Source: Dehalococcoidia bacterium (GTDB lineage: Bacteria; Chloroflexota; Dehalococcoidia; Lucifugimonadales; UBA1123). From it: a stretch of 64,000 bases of DNA. The stretch spans positions 221,912 through 285,911 of the forward strand of contig JAGWBK010000001.1 of NCBI GenBank assembly GCA_021295915.1, given 5' to 3'. Shown piece after piece: positions 32,399-42,014 of the stretch (the stretch's first letter is position 1; every line of letters starts with the position of its first letter). The position numbers and the translations under genes are program-made. Below the pieces are notes generated by a model. That model was not told the DNA's origin. It ran no database searches and saw only the letters and a program-made list of their open reading frames with translations.

Positions 32399-33403
32399 GT
32401 GTCTTTTCGATCGAACTTACCGTACGCTGCTCCCCTGTCACTGACCATCTGTCTGTGGGTGGCGTTGGCATTCGTTCTAGCGGGATGCGCGACGGAGGGA
32501 TCTAGGATTGTCTTCACGTCTGACCGAGACGGCAATCTGGAGATCTATTCCATCTCCTCCACTGGCGAGGATGAGAGGAACCTGACCCAGTCGAATCGCG
32601 ACGAACACTCTCCCCTGTTGTCTCAGAACCGAAGCTTGATCGCCTTCCTCACCGGCACCAGCGAAAGGTCGGCGCTTGAAGTCATGCGGACCGACGGCTC
32701 TGAACGTATTCAGATCGCAAATGGCGAACTGTTATCCGACCATCGTTGGAGTCCGGCGGGCGAGCGAATCGCATTCCTCGGAAGACAGGGAGATCGCAAG
32801 AGAGTGATGGTGGGATACACCGATGGCTCGGGGAGCGGGCTTTTGACCTCGATAGAAGCAGATGAGGTCGGAGACTGGGCGCGGAACGGCGAATACGTTG
32901 CCTTTGCCCTTACGGAGTGGGATGGACAGGGAATCTACGTACGAAACCCCGACGGAGTCAATGAGCTGAGACTGTCGGACCAGCCCGACTACAGCCCTCG
33001 CTGGTCTCCATCCTCAAGGCAGATCGCCTTTCTGTCAACTAGGGACGGCAATCCAGAACTCTACATAATGGACGCCGACGGCACCAACGTGAGGCGACTT
33101 ACCAACACTGAAGGCGCCGAGTACGACATCGCATGGTCACCCAGGGGAAGGCGAATTCTTTTCGTCTCTGAGCAGGATGGAAATCCTGAGATATACTCTG
33201 TAGCGAACGATGGAACAGACATGACACGGTTGACGTACAATACGGTCGTCGACAACCAGCCAGTGTGGGCGCCTTCGGGACAGTTGATAGCTTTCGTAAG
33301 CTATCTCGACGGTGACGCTGACATATTCGTCATGGACGCTGACGGTTCCAACCAGAAACGGCTGACCGACAATGACGCCGACGACACCAGCCCATCCTGG
33401 TGA
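32399..33403 (+). CDS. TolB-like beta-propeller lipoprotein
   Basis: 334 residues from the GTG at 32399, chosen because AGGAGG (32387-32392) is six bases upstream and because a clean signal peptide then results, ending VALAFVLAGC with lipidated Cys30. The rest is about six PD40/TolB-type blades with repeated DGNxEIY motifs (TSDRDGNLEIYS, STRDGNPELYIMDADG, SEQDGNPEIYSVANDG, YLDGDADIFVMDADGS) and WSPxGxRIAF turns. It is probably surface-anchored and protein-binding. No TonB/Tol system accompanies it, so the TolB function itself is not implied. Confidence 0.85.
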   Translation: MSFRSNLPYAAPLSLTICLWVALAFVLAGCATEGSRIVFTSDRDGNLEIYSISSTGEDERNLTQSNRDEHSPLLSQNRSLIAFLTGTSERSALEVMRTDGSERIQIANGELLSDHRWSPAGERIAFLGRQGDRKRVMVGYTDGSGSGLLTSIEADEVGDWARNGEYVAFALTEWDGQGIYVRNPDGVNELRLSDQPDYSPRWSPSSRQIAFLSTRDGNPELYIMDADGTNVRRLTNTEGAEYDIAWSPRGRRILFVSEQDGNPEIYSVANDGTDMTRLTYNTVVDNQPVWAPSGQLIAFVSYLDGDADIFVMDADGSNQKRLTDNDADDTSPSW

Positions 33404-33442
33404 TCGGCCACATGCGTGCAGGCTGTCCTGATCTGTACGGCT

Positions 33443-33451
33443 TGCTATTAT
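33443..33451 (+). promoter_or_regulatory. Extended -10 promoter of the enoyl-CoA hydratase gene
   Basis: TGC-TATTAT with TG at 33443-33444 and the -10 at 33446-33451. No good -35 is seen. Start near 33458, about 30 bases before the ATG. Confidence 0.45.
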
Positions 33452-33487
33452 GAGTAAGTCAGTCTGACCATCTCCGGAGGAACCGAA

Positions 33488-34276
33488 ATGTCCGAGCCAA
33501 GTGTCATAAGTGAGCGAGTTGGTGATGTCGGTGTCCTGACACTCAACAGGCCCGACAAGATGAACGCCATAGACCGCAGCATGATCGACGATTTTCATTG
33601 TGCCGTCGATCAGGCTCATGAAGACGGTGTTCGTACCCTTCTAGTAACTGGCGCGGGGCGAGGATTCTGTGCAGGAGCGGACCTGACCCCCGCTCCGGGA
33701 CAGGGACACATACCTGGCACCGAAACGCTGGCGCAACGAGGGATGCCGCTCGGCTATCCTTCGCTGATGCTACAGCGGTTCCCAAGACCCACGATTGCCG
33801 CCGTGAATGGCGCTTCCGTTGGCGCCGGATTTGGCCTCGCACTCGCCTGTGATATTCGGATCGCAGCCGAGAGCGCCAGATTTTCGGCGATCTTCGCCAA
33901 GCGGGCGCTGTCGCCGGACTATGGCTGTACACAACTGCTGCCCATGGCGATCGGCATGTCGAAGGCGCTGGAGTTGATGTACTCTGGCGACATTATCGAC
34001 GCTACGGAGGCAGAACGCATCGGTCTCGTGAGCGAGGTCGTGCCTGATGACGAGCTGCTGGAGCGAGCGATGGACTTGGCACAGAAGCTGGCCTCCGGCC
34101 CCTCTGTCGCGCACGGATTAACCAAGAAACTCGCCTACTCGTCCTACTCCCGCGATCTGCACGACCAGCTGTGGCATGAGGGCCTGGCCAGTCAGACAAG
34201 TGGTTCCACAGAGGACAGGGCTGAAGGCGTGCAGGCCTTCCTCGAAAGACGCGAGCCTGTTTTCAAGGGGCGGTAG
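33488..34276 (+). CDS. Enoyl-CoA hydratase/isomerase family protein
   Basis: A 262-residue crotonase-fold enzyme acting on acyl-CoA thioesters. GAGRGFCAGADL (about residues 56-67) provides the first oxyanion-hole amide and NGASVGAGFGLALACDIRIAAESARF (about 104-129) the second. At the usual catalytic Glu loop it has LSPDYGCTQLLP, with Asp, a pattern also seen in PaaG-type isomerases, so isomerisation rather than hydration is possible. GGAGGA stands eight bases before the ATG. It is monocistronic and converges on the amidohydrolase gene three bases away. Confidence 0.9.
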   Translation: MSEPSVISERVGDVGVLTLNRPDKMNAIDRSMIDDFHCAVDQAHEDGVRTLLVTGAGRGFCAGADLTPAPGQGHIPGTETLAQRGMPLGYPSLMLQRFPRPTIAAVNGASVGAGFGLALACDIRIAAESARFSAIFAKRALSPDYGCTQLLPMAIGMSKALELMYSGDIIDATEAERIGLVSEVVPDDELLERAMDLAQKLASGPSVAHGLTKKLAYSSYSRDLHDQLWHEGLASQTSGSTEDRAEGVQAFLERREPVFKGR

Positions 34277-34279
34277 TAG

Positions 34280-35389
34280 CTACTCCTCGTTAGACACCCC
34301 GAGTAGTCGAGCCACGGCGCCTCCCAGGATCAGGTCGCGCTCATCCTGCGTTAGGAAGTCGCGGTGGGTCCGAATCATGTCGACGTTCTGCCTGTAGGTC
34401 CAGAAGCGCATTACGATAGGCATGTCCGTTCCCCACATGAGGCGTTCCGCACCAATGCGGCTAACGCACTTCTCTATCGCATCGCTCACCTGGAGCATCG
34501 GGTAGTCCCATACCGCACCAAGCGCGATCGGGAATAGGAACTGAAGATGCAGGTTCGGGTGGTCGAACGGACGGAAGACATCGTCAGGAAGGTCTACTGA
34601 CTCTTCAGTCATGAACGCCCGCCACTCAAGGCCGTGGGTCATGACTACCGGCACATCGGGATATCTCTCCATCCAACGAGTGAGAGTAGCCAGCTCCGCT
34701 GCATAGCTCTCGACTGCCGGGTCCCGGCGAGGCTTCAACGAGAAGAATACCGGAATGCCCAGTTTCGCTATTCCGTCCCAGAACTGGTGAAACTCTGGCG
34801 CGTCCCACGGGCCGCTGTAGTTGTACAGATCAAGCTGTGGAGGCAGGAACTGAAGACCGACCAGCCCACCGTCCTCTACGGCACTCGTGACACTCGCGAG
34901 TGAGTCTGCAGGGTCGGTGTTTGTCTTCCACTCTGGTGTGTGTGCCAAGCCAAGCAGCCTGTCGGGATACTGAGAAACGCAGTCCGCTATGAATTCGTTT
35001 CCGATGCCCAGGTAGGGCGTCCGGTGCAGAAGCGCCTTTGACACGCCAGCGTAGTCCATCTCGGCCACCAGCCGGTCTGCAGGGTAGCTCATGTCGGTGA
35101 CGGACGGCGGGAAGTACTGCTTGAAGTAGCGCTCACCATCTGCCGTCCACTCGAATCTCCCGTTCGTGGCGGCGTGGAAGTCTGATGGCTTCAGCGCGTT
35201 CAGAGATTGCCAGTTGTCGGCATCGATAAGTGCCGACGCGTCGCCTGGGGCAAGGTCGCGTGCCCTCCATACTGGCTGATGATGGGTTGCCATTGCCTGC
35301 TGAAGATGCCGCCGGAAATCGTCAGGATCGTCGAATCCACCGTCCCCCGCGGTTGATGGGAAGCAGTAGGCGTGTCCGTCAAAGATCAT
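34280..35389 (-). CDS. Amidohydrolase family protein (ACMSD/TIM-barrel type)
   Basis: 369 residues from the ATG at 35389 with GGGAGAG just upstream. The open frame before it overlaps the neighbouring gene and is not used. It starts MIFDGHAYCFP, where most family members have an H-x-H metal pair, and the second His is replaced by Tyr. The end RLMWGTDMPIVMRFWTYRQN holds the conserved metal Asp. VVMTHGLEWR and HTPEWK are other metal-site strands. The family hydrolyses or decarboxylates small cyclic or aromatic acids. The substrate is unknown. It lies 11 bases after the 2-hydroxyacid dehydrogenase gene and is surely co-transcribed with it. Confidence 0.82.
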   Translation of the reverse strand: MIFDGHAYCFPSTAGDGGFDDPDDFRRHLQQAMATHHQPVWRARDLAPGDASALIDADNWQSLNALKPSDFHAATNGRFEWTADGERYFKQYFPPSVTDMSYPADRLVAEMDYAGVSKALLHRTPYLGIGNEFIADCVSQYPDRLLGLAHTPEWKTNTDPADSLASVTSAVEDGGLVGLQFLPPQLDLYNYSGPWDAPEFHQFWDGIAKLGIPVFFSLKPRRDPAVESYAAELATLTRWMERYPDVPVVMTHGLEWRAFMTEESVDLPDDVFRPFDHPNLHLQFLFPIALGAVWDYPMLQVSDAIEKCVSRIGAERLMWGTDMPIVMRFWTYRQNVDMIRTHRDFLTQDERDLILGGAVARLLGVSNEE

Positions 35390-35400
35390 TTCTCTCTCCC

Positions 35401-36354
35401 TCAGAACCCCGCGGTCTTGTCGCAAACATAGATGAAGGGCTCGTTTGCCAGGAATCTGCGCAGGTTCTCCCTGAAAATCTCCCTTCGACCCTCCCACATT
35501 TCAACCGTCAGCGCAGAGGAGTGAGGAGAGATAATCACGTTGTCGAGGTCCCACCACGGACTGTCCTCTGGCAGCGGCTCGACCTCGAAGGCATCGATAC
35601 CCGCCCCGGCGATGCTCTTGTTGCTCAACACATCGAACAGGGCGTCCTCATCGACGATTCCCCCTCTTGAGATGATTATCAGGTGCGCGGTCGACTTCAT
35701 CAACGCAAGTTGCTCCGCTCCAATCATGCCCTTCGAGTCCACCGTGTACGGCGCAGTCACCACGAACCAGTCAGACATTTGCAGCAGATCGTTCAGCCGG
35801 TCCAGTCCCCACACATCGCTGACCCCGGGAGGAGCCTGAAAAGGGTCCCTGTCAACGGCATAGACTTCCATGCCGAACCCCATCGCCCTTCTCGCGACGC
35901 CTGAGCCGATGTCACCGAGAGCAAGGATGCCCATCGTAGTGCCCTCCATCTCGATGAAGGATCGGTCGTACTTGGCTCCATCCCAGACGTGAGCCTTCTG
36001 ATCGAGGACCATCTCGTTTGTGCGATGAGCAAATGCGAGGCACATGGAAATGACATGGTCTGCCATTGGCGCCGCATGAGGTCCTCTTGCGTTAGTGAGA
36101 ACGACGTCACTATCGACGATCTCCGGGATTTCAGTCAGCTTATCGATGCCTGTGCCGGGGCAATGCAACCATCGAAGATGGTCGGCAGCGAGAAACACGT
36201 CCCGATTTGGCGCGCCCAGGTACGCGTCCGCGTCTTTGATCTCGCGGGCCTGATCTTCCTGCGACGTTGCAAACACGAACTCGACACTTGGGAACTCGCT
36301 TGTGAGACTGTCCTCGAATCCGTCACCAAAGAGGCTGGTTACAACTACCTTCAT
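35401..36354 (-). CDS. D-2-hydroxyacid dehydrogenase (NAD-dependent)
   Basis: A 317-residue enzyme of the formate/glycerate dehydrogenase family. The Rossmann motif is LGDIGSGVARRAMGFGMEVYAVDR (about residues 146-169), with the acidic residue preferring NAD. The catalytic triad is Arg in IIISRGGIVDE, Glu in AFEVEPLP and His in ISPHSS. It interconverts a 2-keto acid and a D-2-hydroxy acid. Together with the downstream amidohydrolase it suggests a small catabolic unit, but no substrate is evident. Confidence 0.9.
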   Translation of the reverse strand: MKVVVTSLFGDGFEDSLTSEFPSVEFVFATSQEDQAREIKDADAYLGAPNRDVFLAADHLRWLHCPGTGIDKLTEIPEIVDSDVVLTNARGPHAAPMADHVISMCLAFAHRTNEMVLDQKAHVWDGAKYDRSFIEMEGTTMGILALGDIGSGVARRAMGFGMEVYAVDRDPFQAPPGVSDVWGLDRLNDLLQMSDWFVVTAPYTVDSKGMIGAEQLALMKSTAHLIIISRGGIVDEDALFDVLSNKSIAGAGIDAFEVEPLPEDSPWWDLDNVIISPHSSALTVEMWEGRREIFRENLRRFLANEPFIYVCDKTAGF

Positions 36355-36447
36355 CTGAAACTCCCGTACTCACGTTGTGCCGTTTCCCAATTGTCCTACT
36401 GCAAATGCTCAACCACGCTAACACAATCTGCTGAGGGTGTCTGAGAA

Positions 36448-37455
36448 CTATGTTTCCGAGAAATAACTTGCAATTTCATCTCTGGCGAATCTGGGGAACT
36501 CAGCTTGTTTTCCTGTTTTGAATAGCTTCACGTCCTGGTGTTTGTCAGTAGCACTACCGATAACTGCCGCAGGGATTCCCTCATCGTTAAGAGCTTCAAC
36601 AATTGCTGTTGAATCTCCGGGGGCGACTGCAGCCAGGAGTGCCCCGGACGCGATCAGTCCCAGTGGGTCAAGGTTAAGTGCCTCGCAGATTGCGATACAT
36701 TCGGGGAGCAACGGGATTGCTTCGAAATCGACTTCAATGCCTAGTCCGGAAGCGGCCGCCAGCTCGTACAGGCCACCCGACAGGCCACCCTCTGTGGGGT
36801 CATGCATGGCGTGGACCTCTCCAGCAGCAAGCGTTACCTGGGCATCGCGAACGACACTGATTCCTGGATCGGTAAGCCCATCGGCCGCTGCCTCAACGCT
36901 CTCCCGACTTACACCGGCCTCAAGGAGAGCGTCTGTCGCTTCTCTTGCAAGTATCGACGCACCCTCAATCGCAATCCCCTTGGTGAGTAGCAGAGCGTCG
37001 CCAGATCGGACGCCGAAACTGAAGACCGCCCGGTCCTTGCTGACTTCGCCCAGCATTGCCCCGACCGCAATCGGTCTGTCGAGTCGGTAGGTAATCTCCG
37101 TGTGCCCACCAACCAGCGCTATGCCAAGGTCTGAACATGCCTGATTGAGCTGCTGAAAGATCTCCGTGACTCTTGGCTCATTAGTGCCCTCAGGCAACAG
37201 CAGAGTGGCGAGCAGCCACTTCGGTGTGGCTCCCATTACAGCTATGTCATTGGCGTTCACATTTACCATGTACCATCCGATTAGGTCGGTAGCGAAGGTT
37301 ATCGGATCCGTCTTGGCCACCAGGTACCGATCACCGAAGTCGATGAGCGCAGCATCTTCACCCGCCCGGGGTCCAAGGACTACACGGGGGTCGGTAATCT
37401 CTACTCGGGCCAGGAGTCGGCCAAGTACGTCTATGGGTAGTTTACCTGCCTGCAC
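36448..37455 (-). CDS. AIR-synthase-fold protein, HypE-like
   Basis: 335 residues with the two-domain PurM/HypE/ThiL/SelD fold. GEDAALIDFGDRYLVAKTDPIT and the NVNANDIAVMGATPKWLLATLLLP segment bind ATP and metal. GGHTEITYRLDRPIAVGAMLG and HAMHDPTEGGLSGGLYELA are the HypE-type loops. HypE itself makes the cyano ligand of NiFe hydrogenase and ends with a Cys. This protein ends ASYFSET without Cys and no other hyp genes are present, so it is a relative of unknown reaction. It diverges from the HAD gene. Confidence 0.75.
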   Translation of the reverse strand: MQAGKLPIDVLGRLLARVEITDPRVVLGPRAGEDAALIDFGDRYLVAKTDPITFATDLIGWYMVNVNANDIAVMGATPKWLLATLLLPEGTNEPRVTEIFQQLNQACSDLGIALVGGHTEITYRLDRPIAVGAMLGEVSKDRAVFSFGVRSGDALLLTKGIAIEGASILAREATDALLEAGVSRESVEAAADGLTDPGISVVRDAQVTLAAGEVHAMHDPTEGGLSGGLYELAAASGLGIEVDFEAIPLLPECIAICEALNLDPLGLIASGALLAAVAPGDSTAIVEALNDEGIPAAVIGSATDKHQDVKLFKTGKQAEFPRFARDEIASYFSET

Positions 37456-37473
37456 CTCTTCCTACCTTTCAAG

Positions 37474-37501
37474 TTGGAAATCTGAATCGCTGTGCTATTA
37501 T
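37474..37501 (+). promoter_or_regulatory. Promoter of the HAD hydrolase gene (leaderless)
   Basis: -35 TTGGAA (37474-37479), 16-base spacer ending TGC, -10 TATTAT (37496-37501). The ATG follows after nine bases and no ribosome site is present. Confidence 0.5.
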
Positions 37502-37510
37502 ACGACGGCC

Positions 37511-38215
37511 ATGATTCAGGCCATCTTCTTCGACCTCTACGGTACCCTTGCAGGCTTTCAGCCTGATCGATTTCAGATACAGTCGCAGGCGTGCGCGCAG
37601 TTCGGGATTGAAGTCACTCCCGACGGAATTCTCAGGGGGTACGCGCTCGCTGACGCATTCATGTCTGATCAGAACGCCGTTCAACCCGTGCGCACGTTGA
37701 GTCCCGGTGAGAGGAATGAGTTCTTCGCAGAATACGAGCGCCGCGTGCTGAGGGGGTGCGGCGTCGACGTGTCGGTCCGGCAGGCAGCAGAGGTCTGGAC
37801 GGCGGTCAGAGAGATCCCTTACGAAATGGCGAGATTCGATGACGTTCTACCGGCCATGGACTTACTGAAGCAGCAGGGATTTACGCTCGGCCTCATCTCC
37901 AACATGAATGCGCCTGGAAACCAGCTAGCAGAAGACATGGGACTGACCCCCTACCTCGATCTTGTTGTTACATCCGGCGAAGTGGGAATGGAAAAACCCC
38001 ATCCGCAAATCTTCCATGAGGCGTTGCGGAGAGCGAGCGTCTCGGCTGGCGATGCGGCCCATATTGGTGACCAGCTTTCCTCAGACATCGACGGCGCCAG
38101 AAACGTTGGAATCCACCCGGTCCTCCTCGACCGCGACCGCAATCACACAGGTTTCAGCGAGTGTCCGAGAATCGAGACGCTAATGGAGCTTCCCATGCTA
38201 ATGGGTGGGCTGTAG
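37511..38215 (+). CDS. HAD-superfamily hydrolase (haloacid-dehalogenase-like)
   Basis: 234 residues from the ATG at 37511. The longer open frame upstream is antisense to the HypE-like gene. Motif I is FFDLYGTLAG with nucleophile Asp8, and Tyr replaces the usual second Asp, as in L-2-haloacid dehalogenases. Motif II is LISNMN, motif III is the Lys in GMEKPHPQIF, and motif IV is IGDQLSSDIDGARNVG. It could be a phosphatase or dehalogenase; the motif cannot settle this. Its stop is seven bases from the mfd stop. Confidence 0.88.
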   Translation: MIQAIFFDLYGTLAGFQPDRFQIQSQACAQFGIEVTPDGILRGYALADAFMSDQNAVQPVRTLSPGERNEFFAEYERRVLRGCGVDVSVRQAAEVWTAVREIPYEMARFDDVLPAMDLLKQQGFTLGLISNMNAPGNQLAEDMGLTPYLDLVVTSGEVGMEKPHPQIFHEALRRASVSAGDAAHIGDQLSSDIDGARNVGIHPVLLDRDRNHTGFSECPRIETLMELPMLMGGL

Positions 38216-38222
38216 GCGATAC

Positions 38223-41200
38223 TCAGTTGGCCGCCGGACTCAGGATCTGGCGCATCATCTCCTGGTTGAACTCTGCAAGTTCCTTGACGAGTTCCATCAG
38301 CGACTCCTCCCAGCTCTCACTGAGCATGCCGAGATCAAGACGAATCTGGGTGTTGCCAATCTCAGCAGCGCTGGACAGCCGACGACGAAGCGCATTTCGT
38401 GCGCCTCCTACCTCGTGCTTCATCCTGAGCACGATCCGTTCGCTCTCCCTGGTAATGGACTCTATCCCGGCCTTCTTGCCGGCAATTCGCAGCTTCGCAG
38501 AATAGAGTAGCGCCTGTGCCTGCCACGGCAGTGGCCCGAACCTGTCCCTCAGCTCGTCTTCTATGGCGTCGATGGCAGCCGGATCGTCGAGCGCAATGAT
38601 CCGCTGGTAGAGCCCCATCCTGGTTCGGAGGTCGGTCACGTAATCCGAGGGAAGGCTTGCAGGGATGCCAATGTCCAGACCAACTCCGGGATCAGGCTGT
38701 AGAGCCTCTGAGACGGTGTCATCGGCGCCCTCCCTGACTGCGTCGGCCATCTCTTCCGGACCCATTCCCGATAGCTCGCCCGCCTCGCGCCTGGCACGAA
38801 GGTCTTCAACTGCCTGCGAGAGCATCCGGGTGTAGAGCTCGAACCCGACGGCGTGGATGTGCCCGCTCTGCTCTGCGCCGAGAATGTTCCCTGCCCCTCG
38901 AATCTCAAGGTCCTTCATCGCGATCCTGAATCCGGCCCCGAGTTCAGTTGCTGCAAGCATCGCCTTGAGGCGACGTTCAGCGGTCTCGTTGAGTGCCTGA
39001 GAACGCGGAATCAGCAGGTAGGCGTATGCGCGACGACTACTCCGCCCCACCCTTCCCCTGATCTGGTAAAGCTGTGCAAGTCCGAACGCGTCAGCCCTGT
39101 TGACTATCAGCGTGTTCACATTGGGTATATCCAGGCCCGACTCGATTATCGTCGTGCACACGAGAACGTCCGACTCGCCATCGGCAAACGATCCCATTGC
39201 CTTCTCAAGTTCACCCTCAGCCATCTGCCCATGCGCAATACCGACCCGAGCCTCAGGAACAATTCTCCGAATGTAGTCAGCGATGTAGGCGATGTTGTAG
39301 ACGCGATTGTGAAGGAAGTACACCTGTCCCTGGCGGTCCAACTCACGCAGGATTGCCTCACGAATCAGTTCGTCGCTGAACTCCGACACGTACGTCTTGA
39401 TCGGCAGCCGCTCTTCAGGCGGCGTCTCGATTGTGCTCATGTCACGTACGCCGGCCAGGGACATGTGCAGCGTCCGTGGAATCGGAGTTGCCGTGAGCGT
39501 TAGGACGTCGACCTCCTGCCGCATCTGCTTGAGCCTCTCCTTGTGACCGACGCCAAAACGCTGTTCCTCGTCGACGATTACCAGGCCAAGGTCTTTGAAC
39601 CTGACATCCTTCTGAATCAGGCGGTGAGTTCCGATGCAGATATCGATGTTGCCCGAAGCAAGCCGCTCAACAATGTCGCGCTGCTCTCCCTTGGTGCGGA
39701 ACCGGCTCAGTACGTCAACGGTGACAGGGTACGGGCTAAGCCGCTGTGCGAACGTTACGTAGTGCTGCTGGGCCAGCACGGTCGTGGGAACGAGCACACC
39801 CACCTGCTTGCCTTCCATTACCGCCTTGAACGCTGCTCTCAGGGCGATTTCGGTCTTTCCGTAACCAACGTCACCGCACACCAGACGGTCCATCGGACGC
39901 GACTTCTCCATGTCCGACTTGACCTCTGCCAGTGTCGCGAGCTGGTCAGGCGTCTCCTCAAACGGGAACGACTCCTCAAGCTCCTGCTGCCACGTGGAGT
40001 CCGGGCTGAAACTCAGCCCATTGACCATCTCCCTGGCAGCGTAGAGAGCAATGAGTTCGGCGGCCATCTGACGTGTCGATCTCTCTGCCCTCGACTTTGC
40101 CCTCTTCCACTCCTGGGTACCGAGCCTCGTGAGATGAGGAGGCGAATCGCTTGGAGCAACATAGGGAGCGACACGATCGAGATGCTCCAGCGGCACGTAG
40201 AGCCTGTCCCGATTGGCGTACTCGAGCATCATGTACTCTGGCCCGTCTTCGGCGCTGCTCGATGGCCTTCCCACACCGGTAAACCTGCCAACTCCGTGCT
40301 CGACGTGCACGACATAGTCGCCGGGGGAGATTTCCGACAGGAACGCGTCCCAGTTCGCCCTGTTGCGCCTCACAGTGCGGCGCTGCTTGGTGACGCCGAA
40401 TATCTCCGTGTCTCCAAGAACAACGAGCCTTCCATCTGGAACGGTGAGAACGAAGCCGTCTCCAAAATTCGGGCCTGAGGACTGGACGAGGGTCAGATTT
40501 CCAGGGCTGGGAGGCGACTCCAGCGAAGCAGTGAGCTCACTCCGAACAGAGTACTGGGACAGTATCTCCTCAAGGCGCCTGGAGTGACTTGTGATCGCAA
40601 GAGTTCGAGCGCCGTCTGAAATCAGGTTGTCCGCATCCTCGACGAAACTCTCGATCCTGCCAATGAACGTCGGGGGTGATCCAAACGGCAGAGTGTGAAT
40701 GTCGTCATGTACGAGATCCCCGGCGCCCCAGTACTGGATTTCGAGTTGAGTGGCCTGCTGCGACAGGTCTGGCCGAATTTCGTTCCACTCCATGTGGAAC
40801 GAAGGGAAGTTCATCGGCAGTTCGCCGCGCCGCTCTTTTGAATCGCGTAGTTCGTGGATTCGTTCCTCGTTGTCCCAGGCCGCCGACGCGAGATCTTCGG
40901 GCCTGATCTGAATTACCAGGGCGTCTTCGGGAATGTAGTCGGCGAGCGATCCATGGTTGAAAAAGCCGGCGTACATGTTGAGGTCGTCAACTTCGTGCCC
41001 GTCGAGCAGCTGCGAGAACTCCTCGCGTATTCGCTCCTGGTGCACCGGCGTGCAATTGGATACCTCTATCCTGGACATCTGCCTGTCGAGGTCTTCCCTT
41101 TCGACCATTGCTGGCAGCGTCTCGTGTGCCGGGATGATTCTCAGCGAGTCGACCATGTCGGTTGAGCGTTGGCTGGACGGATCGAAGCGTCGGATGCTCT

Positions 41201-41879
41201 CTATCTCATCCCCCCACAGCTCGATACGCACTGGGTAGTCGGCGCCTACGGGGAAGATGTCAATGATCCCGCCGCGCCTGCTGACGAATCCAGGACCATA
41301 GACAGCCGATTCGAAGCGGTAACCCATCCGACGCCAACCTTCCAGGACATCGTCCAGGTCGACAAGGTCGCCCACGCTGAGACTGTGTGAACTACCCTCA
41401 AATGCCCGACGGTCGAGCGTGCGCTGGGCCACAGAAGTTGCAGAAGCCACCACCACGGCATGAGGCTCGGAACTGGCGAGGAGAGCGTCCAGGGCGCATA
41501 GCCGCTGTTGCACGGTGTCAATATCTGTGTACAGACGCTCGAATGGCAAAGTCTCCGTCTCCGGAAACTGGTGTACCCTCTGCGGCTCCCGGACCCACGC
41601 ACTCAGACGCTCGTGAAGCCGCCGAGCCTCTTCAGGTCTGGGCACGACGATGACTGTTGGCAGATCCAGGTCTTCGAGAAGTGCGCTGACCAGGAACGGA
41701 ACAGAGTCCGAGAGAACCTGTGCCCTTGACCGTGAGGCTGAGCTTCCCAGTGACTCCAGAAGGCTCCTGTACTGCGGAGCGGATCTCAAAATCGGTGTCA
41801 GGCGATGCAGGTTCAGGTTCGTCGAATCTTCGGAATCGATCCTGACCTCGCCTTCGTGCCGCTCAGCAGTTGTCGTCAC
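38223..41879 (-). CDS. mfd: Transcription-repair coupling factor
   Basis: A protein of 1218 residues from the GTG at 41879, with GGGAGG nine bases upstream. The N-terminal UvrB-homology module starts HRLTPILRSAPQYRSLLESLG and includes FPETETLPFERLYTD. The RNA-polymerase-interaction domain reads GDYVVHVEHGVGRFTGVG and YANRDRLYVPLEHLDRV. The RecG-like translocase has CGDVGYGKTEIALRAAF (Walker A), VIVDEEQRFGV (DEEQ) and QIRGRVGRSSRRAYAYL (motif VI). A C-terminal TRCF domain ends the chain. It displaces stalled RNA polymerase and recruits UvrA to lesions. Confidence 0.97.
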   Translation of the reverse strand: MTTTAERHEGEVRIDSEDSTNLNLHRLTPILRSAPQYRSLLESLGSSASRSRAQVLSDSVPFLVSALLEDLDLPTVIVVPRPEEARRLHERLSAWVREPQRVHQFPETETLPFERLYTDIDTVQQRLCALDALLASSEPHAVVVASATSVAQRTLDRRAFEGSSHSLSVGDLVDLDDVLEGWRRMGYRFESAVYGPGFVSRRGGIIDIFPVGADYPVRIELWGDEIESIRRFDPSSQRSTDMVDSLRIIPAHETLPAMVEREDLDRQMSRIEVSNCTPVHQERIREEFSQLLDGHEVDDLNMYAGFFNHGSLADYIPEDALVIQIRPEDLASAAWDNEERIHELRDSKERRGELPMNFPSFHMEWNEIRPDLSQQATQLEIQYWGAGDLVHDDIHTLPFGSPPTFIGRIESFVEDADNLISDGARTLAITSHSRRLEEILSQYSVRSELTASLESPPSPGNLTLVQSSGPNFGDGFVLTVPDGRLVVLGDTEIFGVTKQRRTVRRNRANWDAFLSEISPGDYVVHVEHGVGRFTGVGRPSSSAEDGPEYMMLEYANRDRLYVPLEHLDRVAPYVAPSDSPPHLTRLGTQEWKRAKSRAERSTRQMAAELIALYAAREMVNGLSFSPDSTWQQELEESFPFEETPDQLATLAEVKSDMEKSRPMDRLVCGDVGYGKTEIALRAAFKAVMEGKQVGVLVPTTVLAQQHYVTFAQRLSPYPVTVDVLSRFRTKGEQRDIVERLASGNIDICIGTHRLIQKDVRFKDLGLVIVDEEQRFGVGHKERLKQMRQEVDVLTLTATPIPRTLHMSLAGVRDMSTIETPPEERLPIKTYVSEFSDELIREAILRELDRQGQVYFLHNRVYNIAYIADYIRRIVPEARVGIAHGQMAEGELEKAMGSFADGESDVLVCTTIIESGLDIPNVNTLIVNRADAFGLAQLYQIRGRVGRSSRRAYAYLLIPRSQALNETAERRLKAMLAATELGAGFRIAMKDLEIRGAGNILGAEQSGHIHAVGFELYTRMLSQAVEDLRARREAGELSGMGPEEMADAVREGADDTVSEALQPDPGVGLDIGIPASLPSDYVTDLRTRMGLYQRIIALDDPAAIDAIEDELRDRFGPLPWQAQALLYSAKLRIAGKKAGIESITRESERIVLRMKHEVGGARNALRRRLSSAAEIGNTQIRLDLGMLSESWEESLMELVKELAEFNQEMMRQILSPAAN

Positions 41880-42014
41880 CAAACTCAACCTCCCGGCTAA
41901 CCGGACTTCCAGGGAACACCAGTGAAACGCAAACAAGGCGGGTACGCTCGCCGGACGCCAGTGCAGCGCCACTGCGTACTCGCCATAAATCTGGCGGTGT
42001 GGACCCTAGCCCTG

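Noticed and set aside
36448-37455. Genuine HypE hydrogenase maturation protein
   Set aside because: No C-terminal cysteine and no other hyp genes in the window; only the fold family is supported.
37166-37510. 115-codon N-terminal extension of the HAD hydrolase
   Set aside because: It is antisense to the HypE-like gene, and the HAD motif I begins at residue 6 from the ATG at 37511.
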